From Duganella sp. CF517 (lineage in GTDB: Bacteria > Pseudomonadota > Gammaproteobacteria > Burkholderiales > Burkholderiaceae_D), in assembly GCF_900110275.1 (NCBI RefSeq), contig NZ_FODC01000002.1, positions 992,001-1,056,000 of the forward strand: a DNA stretch of 64,000 nucleotides. The letters run 5' to 3'. The notes under the pieces are model-generated. The model worked only from the letters and a program-made list of their open reading frames with translations. It made no database searches and was not told the origin of the DNA. The translations under genes were made by a program, and so were the position numbers. Within the stretch, counting starts at the first letter, position 1, and each line of letters opens with the position of its first letter. Positions 1-8,669 of the stretch are shown here, piece after piece.

Positions 1-1055
1 AGCCGCTCGGCGACGTCGCGCTGCTGGTCCCGGGACGCCAGCGCGCCCATGCGCACGCCGTCGACCGACGGGTCGCCGACGCTGACCTTGGCCAGGCGCT
101 CGCGCAGCCGCGTGCCGACCGCGTCGACCAGGTTCTCGGGGACGATGATGCGTCGGATCGCGGTACACTTCTGGCCCGCCTTGCCGGTCATCTCGCGCGC
201 GACCTCCTTGACGAACAGGTCGAACTCGGCGTCGTCCGGCGTGATGTCCGGCGCCAGGATGGCGCAGTTGAGCGAATCCGCCTCGGCGGTGAACGGCACC
301 GAGTTGGCGATCAGGTTGCGGTTGACGCGCAGCTTGGCGGCGGTGTCGGCGGACCCGGTGAAGGTGACGACGTCGGCGCCACCGAGGCGGTCCAGCAAAT
401 CGCCGGTGCCGCCGATGACCAGCTGCAGCGCGCCCTCCGGCAGCAGGCCGGATTCGTGCATCATGCGCACCACCGCCTCGGTCAGGTAGCTGGTCGCGGT
501 GGCGGGCTTGCCGATGCACGGCATCGCCGCCAGGAAGCTGGGCGCGAACTTCTCCAGCAGGCCCCAGATCGGGAAGTTGAAGGCGTTGATGTGCACCGCC
601 AGTCCGCCACGCGGCACCAGGATGTGGGTGCCGGAAAAGCCGCCGTTCTTACCCAGTGCCATGGCCGGGCCTTCGTGCAGCACGTTCGACGACGGCAGTT
701 CGCGCCCGCCCATGCTGGCATAAGCGAACAAGGTGCCGGTGCCGCCTTCGATGTCGACCCAGCTGTCGGCGCGGGTGGCGCCGGTCAGGTGCGAGATCGC
801 GTACAGCTCCTCCTTGCGGCCGACCAGATACAGCGCCAGCGCCTTCAGTCGCGCGGCACGCTGCTGGAAGTCGAGCTTCATCAGCGCCGGCACGCCGGTC
901 TTGCGGGCGTAGGTGACGGCTTCGTCGAAGTCGATCCGCTCGGCGTGGGTATGGTAGATCAGCGAGTTGTTCAAGGCGTTGTGCAGCGGCGTCGAAGCTT
1001 CGCGGCCGATCCAGCGGCCGCCGATCAGGCTTTGCAGGGTTGATACTTGGGTCAT
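1..1055 (-). CDS. paaZ: Phenylacetate ring-opening aldehyde dehydrogenase PaaZ, 3' end cut by window edge
   Basis: Only the first 351 codons are present; the gene continues beyond base 1. The visible part is an NAD(P)+-dependent aldehyde dehydrogenase fold. It has the N-terminal segment typical of PaaZ/PaaN (MTQVSTLQSLIGGRW), the PRGGLAVHINAFNFPIWG stretch, the VTFTGSADTAAKL cofactor motif and the active-site region GKAGQKCTAIRR with the catalytic Cys. In the known pathway PaaZ hydrolyses oxepin-CoA through a C-terminal MaoC-like domain and oxidises the resulting semialdehyde-CoA. Whether the MaoC domain is fused here cannot be seen. It is the last visible gene of the paa operon, 16 bases after paaY. 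The start was chosen at the ATG that opens the conserved N-terminus. Confidence 0.93.
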   Translation of the reverse strand, partial: MTQVSTLQSLIGGRWIGREASTPLHNALNNSLIYHTHAERIDFDEAVTYARKTGVPALMKLDFQQRAARLKALALYLVGRKEELYAISHLTGATRADSWVDIEGGTGTLFAYASMGGRELPSSNVLHEGPAMALGKNGGFSGTHILVPRGGLAVHINAFNFPIWGLLEKFAPSFLAAMPCIGKPATATSYLTEAVVRMMHESGLLPEGALQLVIGGTGDLLDRLGGADVVTFTGSADTAAKLRVNRNLIANSVPFTAEADSLNCAILAPDITPDDAEFDLFVKEVAREMTGKAGQKCTAIRRIIVPENLVDAVGTRLRERLAKVSVGDPSVDGVRMGALASRDQQRDVAER

Positions 1056-1071
1056 AGGTGTTCTCCGTGAT

Positions 1072-1683
1072 TTATGCCGAGGCGTTTTTGTGCAGATGCA
1101 GCGGCAGCGAGCTTTCCCACTCGATGCGCTTGCGGTCCGCTTCCACTTCGGTCAGCGCGTCGACCTCGCGCATGGTTTGCATGGACCGCACGGCCAGCTC
1201 CTGGTATTGGCCGGTGCCGGCGCTCTTCCATTGAATTTCGTCGTCGCGCAGCTCGCGCACCACCTTGGCCGGCGTGCCGACCACCAGGCTGCGCGCCGGC
1301 ACCTCCATGCCGGCGCGGACGAAGGTCATGGCGGCGACGATGCTGTCGGCGCCGATGACGGCGTTATCCATGATCACGCTGTTCATGCCGACCAGCGCGT
1401 TGCGGCCGACGCGGCAGCCGTGCAGCACCGCGCCATGGCCGATATGGCCGTCCTGTTCGACGACGGTGTCGGCGCCGGGGAAGCCATGCATGACGCAGGT
1501 GTCCTGCAGGTTGGCGCCCTCCTCCAGTATCAACCGTCCGAAGTCGCCGCGCAGCGCCGCCAACGGGCCGACATAGCAGCGCGGCCCGACGATGACGTCG
1601 CCGATCAGCACCGCGCTGGGATGTACGTAGGCGGTCGGGTGGACCACCGGGGTGACGCCATTGATCTCATAGACCTTGACCAT
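1072..1683 (-). CDS. paaY: Phenylacetate-degradation hexapeptide-repeat thioesterase PaaY
   Basis: A 203-aa left-handed beta-helix protein of the gamma-carbonic-anhydrase-like family. Hexapeptide repeats run from about residue 15 to 130 ([19 protein letters not shown], then [24 protein letters not shown]), followed by an alpha-helical tail. The histidines typical of the metal site are visible in [21 protein letters not shown]. PaaY is known as a thioesterase that hydrolyses stalled ring-1,2-dihydroxy or oxepin CoA intermediates and so prevents CoA trapping. It lies 9 bases after paaK and 16 bases before paaZ on the same strand, which supports the paa assignment over a generic carbonic anhydrase paralogue. 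Confidence 0.93.
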   Translation of the reverse strand: MVKVYEINGVTPVVHPTAYVHPSAVLIGDVIVGPRCYVGPLAALRGDFGRLILEEGANLQDTCVMHGFPGADTVVEQDGHIGHGAVLHGCRVGRNALVGMNSVIMDNAVIGADSIVAAMTFVRAGMEVPARSLVVGTPAKVVRELRDDEIQWKSAGTGQYQELAVRSMQTMREVDALTEVEADRKRIEWESSLPLHLHKNASA

Positions 1684-1692
1684 GTCCGCTCC

Positions 1693-3018
1693 TCAGGCCC
1701 GGTCGCGCGGCCGCTGGTCGACCACGCGCCGCGCCTTGCCGGTCAGCGTGCGTTCGATGCCGTCGGGCGCCATCACCCGCACCTTGGTGGTGACGCCGAC
1801 GTTGGTTTTGATGCGTTGTTCCAGCTCGCGGGCCAGCGCCTCGTCTTCGCCGGCCGGCAGGTCGCCGGCTTCGGCGCGCAGTTCGGCCAGCACATCGAGC
1901 TTGTCCAGATGGCCGTCGCGGGACACGATCAACTGGTATTGCGGCGCCAGTTTCGGCATCTTGAGTATCAGTTCTTCGATCTGCGACGGGAAGACGTTGA
2001 CGCCCCGGATGATCAGCATGTCGTCCGAACGGCCGGTGATCTTGCCGATGCGGCGCATCGAGCGCGAGGTGGCGGGCAGCAGCCGCGTAAGGTCGCGCGT
2101 GCGGTAGCGGATGATCGGCAGCGCCTCCTTGCTCAGCGACGTGAATACCAGCTCGCCCTCCTCACCGTCCGGCAACACCTCTCCCGTTTCGGGATCGATG
2201 ATCTCCGGGTAGAAGTGGTCCTCCCATATCACCGGACCGTCTTTGCTTTCGATGCATTCGCTGGCGACACCCGGTCCCATGACCTCCGACAGCCCGTAGA
2301 TGTCGACCGCGTCGATACCGGCGCGCCGTTCGATCTCGGCGCGCATGGCGTCGGTCCACGGTTCCGCGCCGAAGATGCCCACCTTGAGCGGACTGGCGGC
2401 CGGATCGAGCCCCTGGCGCTGGTACTCCTCGATGATGTTCAACATGTACGACGGCGTGACCATGATGATCGACGGCTTGAAGTCCTCGATCAACTGCACC
2501 TGCTTCTCGGTCTGGCCGCCGGACATGGGAATGACCGTGCAGCCAAGCCGCTCGGCGCCATAGTGCGCGCCCAAGCCGCCGGTGAACAAGCCGTAGCCAT
2601 AGGAGATGTGCACCATGTCGCCGCGACGCCCGCCCGCCGCGCGGATCGATCGCGCGACCACGTTGGCCCAGGTGTCGATATCGTTCTGCGTATAGCCGAC
2701 CACCGTCGGCTTGCCGGTGGTGCCGCTAGACGCGTGCACCCGCACCACGCGGTCCCGCGGCACGGCGAACATGCCGAACGGGTAGTTGTCGCGCAGTTCC
2801 TTCTTGCCTGTGAACGGAAACTTGGCGATATCGGCCAGCGTGCGCAGGTCGTGCGGATGCACGCCGGCGGCGTCGAAGGCGGCGCGGTAGTGCGGGACGT
2901 TGTCATAGGCGTGCTTCAGCGACCATTGCATGCGTTGCAGCTGCAAGGCTTGCAGCTCGTCCTTGCTGGCGCGCTCGATCGGTTCCAGCTCGGACAGTTC
3001 GGGGATGCGTTGGACCAT
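1693..3018 (-). CDS. paaK: Phenylacetate-CoA ligase
   Basis: This 441-aa protein is an AMP-forming acyl-CoA synthetase of the PaaK family at full family length. Visible motifs are the P-loop HASSGTTGKPTVVGYT near residue 93, the adenylate-binding YGLSEVMGPGVASEC, the hinge segment RIGKITGRSDDMLIIRGVNVFPSQIEE, and a C-terminal lid ending in TLTGKARRVVD. It activates phenylacetate to phenylacetyl-CoA with ATP in the cytosol, the first committed step of the pathway encoded by the surrounding genes. It sits 20 bases after paaI and 9 bases before paaY. The ATG start gives MVQRIPELSELEPIE, the usual N-terminus. Confidence 0.97.
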   Translation of the reverse strand: MVQRIPELSELEPIERASKDELQALQLQRMQWSLKHAYDNVPHYRAAFDAAGVHPHDLRTLADIAKFPFTGKKELRDNYPFGMFAVPRDRVVRVHASSGTTGKPTVVGYTQNDIDTWANVVARSIRAAGGRRGDMVHISYGYGLFTGGLGAHYGAERLGCTVIPMSGGQTEKQVQLIEDFKPSIIMVTPSYMLNIIEEYQRQGLDPAASPLKVGIFGAEPWTDAMRAEIERRAGIDAVDIYGLSEVMGPGVASECIESKDGPVIWEDHFYPEIIDPETGEVLPDGEEGELVFTSLSKEALPIIRYRTRDLTRLLPATSRSMRRIGKITGRSDDMLIIRGVNVFPSQIEELILKMPKLAPQYQLIVSRDGHLDKLDVLAELRAEAGDLPAGEDEALARELEQRIKTNVGVTTKVRVMAPDGIERTLTGKARRVVDQRPRDRA

Positions 3019-3038
3019 CGGTGTCTCCTCCGTATTTT

Positions 3039-3497
3039 TTATATGACTTCGCCGCCGACCCTCAACGACTTACCCCGGAACAGGGCAACCGTCCGGCCTT
3101 CCTGATTACTGACCTTGACGTCGTAGACGCCGCTCTTGCCGCTCAGCGCCAGCTCCACCGCTTCGGCCGTGAGGACGTCGTGCAGCCTGCCCGGCGCCAG
3201 GTAATCGATGGTGCAGGCCGCGCCGACGGTGTTCAGGTTGTAGCTGTTGCAGGCGAAGGCAAAAGCGCTGTCGGCCAGCGTGAAGATAAAGCCGCCATGG
3301 CAGCTCTGGTGCCCATTGAGCATATCGGCGCGGATCGTCATGGACATGATGGCGCGACCGGGACCGACCGCGTTGATCGTCATGCCCAGCCCCTTTGAGG
3401 CGGGATCGCGCGAGAACATCGCGTCGGCGACCTTTTCCGCCAATGCTTGCGCATCGGCGGACGACGGGACCGCAGACGAGGAATGTGGGTTATGCAT
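3039..3497 (-). CDS. paaI: Hydroxyphenylacetyl-CoA thioesterase PaaI
   Basis: A 152-aa hotdog-fold thioesterase. The fold core carries the PaaI signature in the NGHQSCHGGFIFTLADSAFAFACN segment, including the HGG turn and the conserved acidic residue in the helix after it. The ATG start was chosen because the protein from this Met (MHNPHSS) aligns with PaaI; an upstream in-frame start would lie deep inside paaH. The start overlaps the end of paaH by 8 bases, indicating translational coupling. PaaI releases CoA from aberrant hydroxylated phenylacetyl-CoA species and so acts as a salvage enzyme for the epoxidase pathway. Confidence 0.93.
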   Translation of the reverse strand: MHNPHSSSAVPSSADAQALAEKVADAMFSRDPASKGLGMTINAVGPGRAIMSMTIRADMLNGHQSCHGGFIFTLADSAFAFACNSYNLNTVGAACTIDYLAPGRLHDVLTAEAVELALSGKSGVYDVKVSNQEGRTVALFRGKSLRVGGEVI

Positions 3498-5088
3498 GAA
3501 AAACCGCTCCGCTGGCGTGCTTGCGGCGCAGCAGTGGCGAGACGCGATAGCGTTCCTCCCCATAGCTGGCGGCGAGATTGGTCAACACGGTCACGATCTG
3601 GCCTATGCCTATCGCATCGGCCCACGCCAGCGGTCCACGCGGATAGTTGACGCCCTTTTGCATGGCGATGTCCGCCGCCTCGGCGCTGCAAACACCCTGG
3701 TTGACGGCATCCGCCGCCTCGTTGGCGAGCATGGCGACGGTGCGCATGACGGCCATGCCGGGAACGTCGTCCAGCCGCGTCACGGCGAAGCCGGCGGCCT
3801 GGAACAGCCCCACCACCGACTGATAAGCGGCCGGCGAGCATTGATCGGCGCAAGTGACGGCGATGCGGGTGGCACTCGCGTAATCCAGCGACAAATCGAA
3901 CAACACGGTATCCGGATGCTGGTTGTCGCGCGCGCGCTCGGTGGCGCTGCGGCCGTCGGTCAGGTAGACCGCCGCGCCGTTGCAGTGAAACGCCGGCGCG
4001 CCGTCCGCACCGGCGGCGTGTCCGCGCGCCTCGGGCGACTGGCGATGGGTGACGGTGATGCCAGCCGCACGCAGACGCTCGGCCAGCGCATCGGCCACGG
4101 AGCTACCCGCCACACGCGGCGCGCCGGCCTTCGCGCCCTGCTCGACGGTGTAGCTGACGAATTCCGGAACCGGCCGCGCAGGCTCGGTTTGAGGCTGCGG
4201 CAAGGCGGTGGAGCCATCGCCGTAACTATAAAAACCCCGCCCCGATTTGCGACCGAGATATCCGGCGTTGACCATCTCCTGCTGCAGCACCGACGGCGTG
4301 AACCGCGGATCGTTGAAGTAGGCGTGGAACACAGACTGCGTGACCGCGAAGTTGACATCATGTCCGATCAAGTCCATCAACTCGAATGGCCCCATGCGGA
4401 ACCCGCCCGCTTCGCGCATGACGGCATCGATGGTGGCGGCATCGGCGGCTTGCTCGCTGAGCAGGCGCCAGCCTTCGGCATAGAACGGCCGCGCGACGCG
4501 ATTGACGATGAAGCCCGGCGTCGACTTGGCGTGCACGGGATTCTTGCCCCACGCGGCGGCGGTGTCGCACACGGCTTGCGCGACGGCGGCGTCGGTCGCC
4601 AGGCCGCTGATCACCTCGACCAGCGCCATCAACGGCACCGGATTAAAGAAGTGCATGCCGACCAGGCGCTCCGGCTTGCGCAGCTTGGCGGCGATGGCGG
4701 TGACCGAGATCGACGACGTATTGGTGGCGAGGATGCAGTCGTCGCCTACGATCGCTTCCAGCTGCGCGAACAGGCCGCGTTTGGCGTCGAGGTTCTCGAC
4801 GATGGCCTCGACCACCAGCCCCGCGCCGGCCACGTCGTCCAGCGTGACGGCGGCCCGCAGGCGGGCGATGGCGGCGGCCGCGGCGACGGCGCTCATGCGC
4901 TCCTTCGCCACCAGCTTGTTGAACACCAGCGCGATATCGGAGATGGCCTTGGCCACCGCTTCGGGACGGGTATCGTACAACTTGACGGTGTAGCCGGCGA
5001 CGGCGGCCACCTGCGCGATGCCGGCGCCCATCGCTCCGCTGCCGATGACGGCGACCAGATGGTCCTTGCTCAAAGCTGCCATGCTCAT
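3490..5088 (-). CDS. paaH: 3-hydroxyadipyl-CoA dehydrogenase PaaH
   Basis: A 532-aa 3-hydroxyacyl-CoA dehydrogenase. The N-terminal Rossmann fold starts with VAVIGSGAMGAGIAQVAA. A first 3HCDH domain follows with the family motifs ATNTSSISVTAIA and VGMHFFNPVPLMALVEV, and the C-terminal half carries a second 3HCDH-type domain (MLANEAADAVNQGV, GPLAWADAIG). This duplicated arrangement is typical of PaaH/PaaC, and the protein is slightly longer than the usual 475-510 aa. It oxidises 3-hydroxyadipyl-CoA to 3-oxoadipyl-CoA with NAD+. The start MSMAALSKD gives an ATGA overlap with the paaG stop; a second Met two codons on is also possible. Confidence 0.94.
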   Translation of the reverse strand: MSMAALSKDHLVAVIGSGAMGAGIAQVAAVAGYTVKLYDTRPEAVAKAISDIALVFNKLVAKERMSAVAAAAAIARLRAAVTLDDVAGAGLVVEAIVENLDAKRGLFAQLEAIVGDDCILATNTSSISVTAIAAKLRKPERLVGMHFFNPVPLMALVEVISGLATDAAVAQAVCDTAAAWGKNPVHAKSTPGFIVNRVARPFYAEGWRLLSEQAADAATIDAVMREAGGFRMGPFELMDLIGHDVNFAVTQSVFHAYFNDPRFTPSVLQQEMVNAGYLGRKSGRGFYSYGDGSTALPQPQTEPARPVPEFVSYTVEQGAKAGAPRVAGSSVADALAERLRAAGITVTHRQSPEARGHAAGADGAPAFHCNGAAVYLTDGRSATERARDNQHPDTVLFDLSLDYASATRIAVTCADQCSPAAYQSVVGLFQAAGFAVTRLDDVPGMAVMRTVAMLANEAADAVNQGVCSAEAADIAMQKGVNYPRGPLAWADAIGIGQIVTVLTNLAASYGEERYRVSPLLRRKHASGAVFHA

Positions 5089-5876
5089 TTCCCCTGGAAT
5101 TGCGGTGCGCGTTTTTCCATGAAGGCGGCGACGCCTTCGCGGTAGTCCTCGGTGCGACCCAGTTCGCTCATCATGCCGCATTCGAGCGTCAGCTGCTGCT
5201 GCAAGGTGTTGTGGGGGCTGGCGTACAGCGCCTGTTTGGTGAAGGCCAGCCCCTTGGTCGGCGCGGTGGCGAAATGGCGCGCCATGGCCATCGTCTCGGC
5301 GGCCAACTCCTCGTCCGGCACGGCCTTCCAGATCAGGCCCCAGGCTTCGGCCTTCTCGGCGCTCAGTTTCTCGCCCAGCATGGTCAGGCCCATCGCGCGC
5401 GCGCTGCCGATCAGGCGTGGCAGGAAGTAGGTGCCGCCGGTATCCGGAATCAGTCCCAGTTTGCAGAACACTTCGACAAACGACGCCGATTTGGCGGCGA
5501 GGACGATGTCGCACGCCAGCGCGAGATTGGCCCCGGCGCCGGCGGCCACGCCGTTGACGGCGCAGATGACGGGCATCGGCAAGCCGCGCAGCGCCAGCAC
5601 CAGCGGCGCGTAGTTCTTCTCGACCGAGTCGCCCAGGTCGACGGCGCGCGCGCCCGGCTCCACCGCGCGGTCGGACAGGTCCTGGCCGGCGCAGAAACCG
5701 CGTCCGGCGCCGGTCAGGATCAATACGCGCACGCTCTTGTCGCCGCCGACTTTATTGACAGCGTGGCGCACCTCGTCGTGCATCGCCTGCGTGAAGCTAT
5801 TGAGCTTATCGGGACGGTTCAACGTGAGCTGGGCAATGCCGTCGGTGATCTCAAAAAGGATGTTCTCGTAGTTCAT
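5085..5876 (-). CDS. paaG: Ring-1,2-epoxyphenylacetyl-CoA isomerase PaaG
   Basis: A 263-aa crotonase-superfamily protein. The segment RGFCAGQDLSDRAV forms the first oxyanion-hole strand and matches PaaG better than PaaF. NGVAAGAGANLALACDIVLA is the second oxyanion element, and the active-site acid lies in KLGLIPDTGGTYFLPRLIG. PaaG converts the 1,2-epoxide of phenylacetyl-CoA into oxepin-CoA and also shifts the later dehydroadipyl-CoA double bond. It lies 12 bases after paaE and overlaps paaH by 4 bases. It is the only enoyl-CoA hydratase/isomerase of the cluster inside this window, so a separate paaF must be elsewhere if it exists. Confidence 0.93.
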   Translation of the reverse strand: MNYENILFEITDGIAQLTLNRPDKLNSFTQAMHDEVRHAVNKVGGDKSVRVLILTGAGRGFCAGQDLSDRAVEPGARAVDLGDSVEKNYAPLVLALRGLPMPVICAVNGVAAGAGANLALACDIVLAAKSASFVEVFCKLGLIPDTGGTYFLPRLIGSARAMGLTMLGEKLSAEKAEAWGLIWKAVPDEELAAETMAMARHFATAPTKGLAFTKQALYASPHNTLQQQLTLECGMMSELGRTEDYREGVAAFMEKRAPQFQGK

Positions 5877-5888
5877 GGCGTCTCCGTT

Positions 5889-6968
5889 TTATTCGGCCTG
5901 GTCGAAGTCGATGACGACTTTGTCGGTGATGGGGAAGCTCTGGCAGCTGAGGACATAGCCGCGCGCGATCTCGTAGTCTTCCAGCGCGTAGTTGACGTCC
6001 ATGTCGACTTTACCTTCGAGCAGTTTGCAGCGGCAGGTCGAGCACACGCCGCCCTTGCAGGAATAGCGCATGTCGATACCGGCGCGCAGGCCGGCGTCGA
6101 GCAGCGACTCTTTGTCCTGGTCCATCGTGAAGCTGCTGGCGCTACCGTCCATGATGACGGTGACCTCGGTTTCATGGCGCGCCGCTGCCGGATCGAGCGC
6201 GCGCGGCTTGTGCTGGTGTTTGGGGATACTCGCGGCGAACAGTTCGATCTTGATGTTCGACTTCGGCATGCCGGCTTCCTGCAACGCCTCTGACACGCCC
6301 AGCATCATGTCCTCCGGGCCGCAGATGAAAGCGACGTCGATGTCGTCCACGCGCACCCAATGCCGCAGGAACTGCGCGCATTTTTCCTTGGTAATCCGGC
6401 CGTTGAACAATTCGATGTCCTGCTGCTCGCGGCTCATGACGTAGGCCAGCTTCAGGCGATCCATGTAGGTGTCTTTGAGGTCCGACAGTTCGTCCTTGAA
6501 GATCACCGACGACGAAGCGCGGTTGCCGTAAAAGAGCGTGAAGCGGCTGTGCGGTTCGGCCGCCAGCGTCGTTTTGATGATCGACAGGATCGGCGTGATG
6601 CCGCTGCCGGCGGCGAAGGCCAGATAGTGCTTGTGGTTGGCGGCATCCAGCGGCACGTTGAAGTGCCCCATCGGCGGCATGACGTCAAGCGTCAAGCCGG
6701 GTTTGATCGATTCGTTGGCCCAGCTGGAGAACAGCCCGCCCTGCGTGCGCTTGATGGCAACGCGCAGCGCACCCTCGTGGACGGCCGAGCAAATCGAGTA
6801 CGAGCGGCGCACGTCCTCGTCATCGATGATGGCGCGCAGGGTCAGGTGCTGCCCTTGCTGAAAGCGGAAACTGTCTTGCAGCTCGGGCGGCACGGCGAAG
6901 GTGACGGCGATGGTGTCGCGCGTTTCGTTGCGCACTTGCGAGACGGTCAGCGGGTGGAATTTGCTCAT
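5889..6968 (-). CDS. paaE: Phenylacetyl-CoA epoxidase reductase subunit PaaE
   Basis: A 359-aa class-IA-like oxidoreductase. An N-terminal ferredoxin-NADP reductase module binds FAD (RRSYSICSAVHEG) and NADPH (FAAGSGITPILSIIK, and FICGPEDMM). A C-terminal plant-type [2Fe-2S] ferredoxin domain follows with cysteines in RYSCKGGVCSTCRCKL and a fourth in VLSCQSFP. It passes electrons from NADPH to the PaaA di-iron centre. The start MSKFHPLTVS was chosen because the 42 in-frame residues upstream overlap paaD out of frame and do not resemble the family. It follows paaD by 5 bases. Confidence 0.96.
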   Translation of the reverse strand: MSKFHPLTVSQVRNETRDTIAVTFAVPPELQDSFRFQQGQHLTLRAIIDDEDVRRSYSICSAVHEGALRVAIKRTQGGLFSSWANESIKPGLTLDVMPPMGHFNVPLDAANHKHYLAFAAGSGITPILSIIKTTLAAEPHSRFTLFYGNRASSSVIFKDELSDLKDTYMDRLKLAYVMSREQQDIELFNGRITKEKCAQFLRHWVRVDDIDVAFICGPEDMMLGVSEALQEAGMPKSNIKIELFAASIPKHQHKPRALDPAAARHETEVTVIMDGSASSFTMDQDKESLLDAGLRAGIDMRYSCKGGVCSTCRCKLLEGKVDMDVNYALEDYEIARGYVLSCQSFPITDKVVIDFDQAE

Positions 6969-6973
6969 GGTCG

Positions 6974-7531
6974 TTAGTGGCACTTGAAGTAGTCGAAAGG
7001 CTCGCGGCAATCCAGGCACTTGTACAGCGCCTTGCAGGGCGTCGAGCCGAACTGGCTGGTGATCCCGGTGTGGGAAGAGCCGCAGTTGGGACATACGATG
7101 GCAACACGCGGCCGCGGACTGCGCGAGATGGCCGCCAGCGCGCCGCCGCGCGTCCCAGCTCGCAGGCCGCTGATGTCGATCACCTGTTCGGCCGGCGGCG
7201 CGATGCCATAGCCCGACAGCTTGGCCTTGCCCTCCTCGCTCATCCAGTCGGTGGTCCAGGCGGGCGAGAGCTGGTTTTGCAGGCGCACATCCGGGACGCC
7301 ATGCGCGTGCAGCGCCTCGGTGATCGCGTCGGCGATGACCTGCATCGCCGGGCAGCCTGAATATGTCGGTGTGATGGTGACCGTGCAGACCGCATCGTCC
7401 AGCCGCACGTCGCGCACGATGCCCAGGTCGACGATCGAAATGACCGGGATCTCGGGATCGGATACCTCGGCCAGCCAGGACCAGACCTGGGCTGCGCTCA
7501 ACACGGGGGCTTCCACAACGGCGGCTGTCAT
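6974..7531 (-). CDS. paaD: Phenylacetyl-CoA epoxidase maturation protein PaaD
   Basis: A 185-aa protein with an N-terminal MIP18/DUF59 domain (SDPEIPVISIVDLGIVRDV, then TPTYSGCPAMQVI) and a C-terminal cysteine-rich metal-binding segment: CPNCGSS, then TPCKALYKCLDCREPFDYFKCH. This is the standard PaaD layout. PaaD is required for epoxidase activity in known systems and is thought to help iron or Fe-S assembly of the complex rather than being catalytic. It lies between paaC (10 bases upstream) and paaE (5 bases downstream), all on the minus strand. Confidence 0.95.
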   Translation of the reverse strand: MTAAVVEAPVLSAAQVWSWLAEVSDPEIPVISIVDLGIVRDVRLDDAVCTVTITPTYSGCPAMQVIADAITEALHAHGVPDVRLQNQLSPAWTTDWMSEEGKAKLSGYGIAPPAEQVIDISGLRAGTRGGALAAISRSPRPRVAIVCPNCGSSHTGITSQFGSTPCKALYKCLDCREPFDYFKCH

Positions 7532-7541
7532 CGCGACACTC

Positions 7542-8294
7542 CTACCACTCGGCGCCGGGATAGGCGCGCTGCAGGAACTGCATCTCCGCCAGGATGTAGC
7601 CCAGGTGTTCGGTGTGCCGTCCCTGTTTGCCGCCCTTTTGCATCCAGGCGTCGGCCGCCGGCATGGTCAGCGTGGCCTCGGCGAAGATCTCCGCCACGTG
7701 CGCCAGCCAGTGCGCGCGCAGTTCGTCGGCCGGCGGCGCGATGCCCTCTTCCACCATGGCGTTGTCGATGGCGTCGTAGGCGAACACTTCGCCGCTGTAC
7801 ATCCACAGCTCGTCGGCGGCGCTCTGCGTGCGCGCGTGCGCCAGCTCGGTGCTGTCGCCCAGGCGCACGATCAAGTCGCCGCTGCGGCGCAGGTGGTACG
7901 TGACCTCCTTGAGCGACTTCTCGGCGATGGCGGCGATGCGCGGGTCGGCGCTGCGCGTCAGACCTTCGATCAGGAAGTAGTGCCAGGTGTCGAAGTAAAA
8001 CTGCCGCATCATGGTGTCGGCGTAGTTACCGTTCGGCTGTTCGAGCAGCAGGCAGTTCTTGAAATCGTGGGCGTCGCGGTGGTAGGCCAGCTTGTCCTCG
8101 TCGCGGCCGGCGCCTTCCAGTTCGGCGGCGTATTCGTACCACAGGCGGGTCTGGCCGAGCAGGTCGAGCGCGACGTTGGTCAACGCCATGTCCTCTTCCA
8201 GCGCGGGACCTTTGCCGCACAGCTGCGAGAGCTGCTGGCTGAGGATCAGGGCGTTGTCGCCGAGGCGCAGCAGATAGTTTACTTTGGTGTCCAC
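7542..8294 (-). CDS. paaC: Phenylacetyl-CoA epoxidase structural subunit PaaC
   Basis: A 250-aa ferritin-like helical protein, at family length. The N-terminus NYLLRLGDNALILSQQLSQLCG and the downstream EDMALTNVALDLLGQTR are hallmark PaaC sequences. PaaC pairs with PaaA in the heteromeric epoxidase core but has lost the di-iron site and plays a structural role. It starts 12 bases after paaB and ends 10 bases before paaD. Confidence 0.96.
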   Translation of the reverse strand: MDTKVNYLLRLGDNALILSQQLSQLCGKGPALEEDMALTNVALDLLGQTRLWYEYAAELEGAGRDEDKLAYHRDAHDFKNCLLLEQPNGNYADTMMRQFYFDTWHYFLIEGLTRSADPRIAAIAEKSLKEVTYHLRRSGDLIVRLGDSTELAHARTQSAADELWMYSGEVFAYDAIDNAMVEEGIAPPADELRAHWLAHVAEIFAEATLTMPAADAWMQKGGKQGRHTEHLGYILAEMQFLQRAYPGAEW

Positions 8295-8306
8295 GCTAAG
8301 CTCCGC

Positions 8307-8591
8307 TTACAGGTTCTTGACTTCGGCCGGCATCGGGAAGAAGGTCGGGTGGCGATAGACTTTGCTGTTGGCCGGCTCGAACAGCGCGCCCTTGTCGCCC
8401 GGGCTGCTGGCGACGATGTCGGCGGCGCGCACCACCCAGATGCTGACGCCTTCATTGCGGCGCGTGTAGACGTCGCGCGCGTTGTTGACCGCCATTTCGG
8501 CGTCCGGCGCGTGCAGGCTGCCCACGTGCTTGTGCGCCAGGCCATGCTGGCTGCGGATGAACACCTCCCACAGGGGCCATTCTTTGCTCAT
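8307..8591 (-). CDS. paaB: Phenylacetyl-CoA epoxidase bridging subunit PaaB
   Basis: A 94-aa protein that matches PaaB along its whole length: WPLWEVFIRSQHGLAHKHVGSLHA at the N-terminus, NARDVYTRRNEGVSIWVV in the middle and HPTFFPMPAEVKNL at the end. PaaB is a small non-catalytic subunit that bridges PaaAC units of the epoxidase complex. It is encoded between paaA (78-base gap, the largest inside this operon) and paaC. Confidence 0.96.
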   Translation of the reverse strand: MSKEWPLWEVFIRSQHGLAHKHVGSLHAPDAEMAVNNARDVYTRRNEGVSIWVVRAADIVASSPGDKGALFEPANSKVYRHPTFFPMPAEVKNL

Positions 8592-8669
8592 GTTGTGCTC
8601 CTCAACTTTTTATTCTGGTGGCGGCGCTTGGCCGAATACGCTTCGCCAATCCGCCGTGGGTGATTCGAC

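Noticed and set aside
967..3105. A 712-codon plus-strand open frame opposite paaY and paaK
   Set aside because: It is the antisense of clearly homologous genes in GC-rich DNA, has His/Arg/Val-rich composition and no family similarity.
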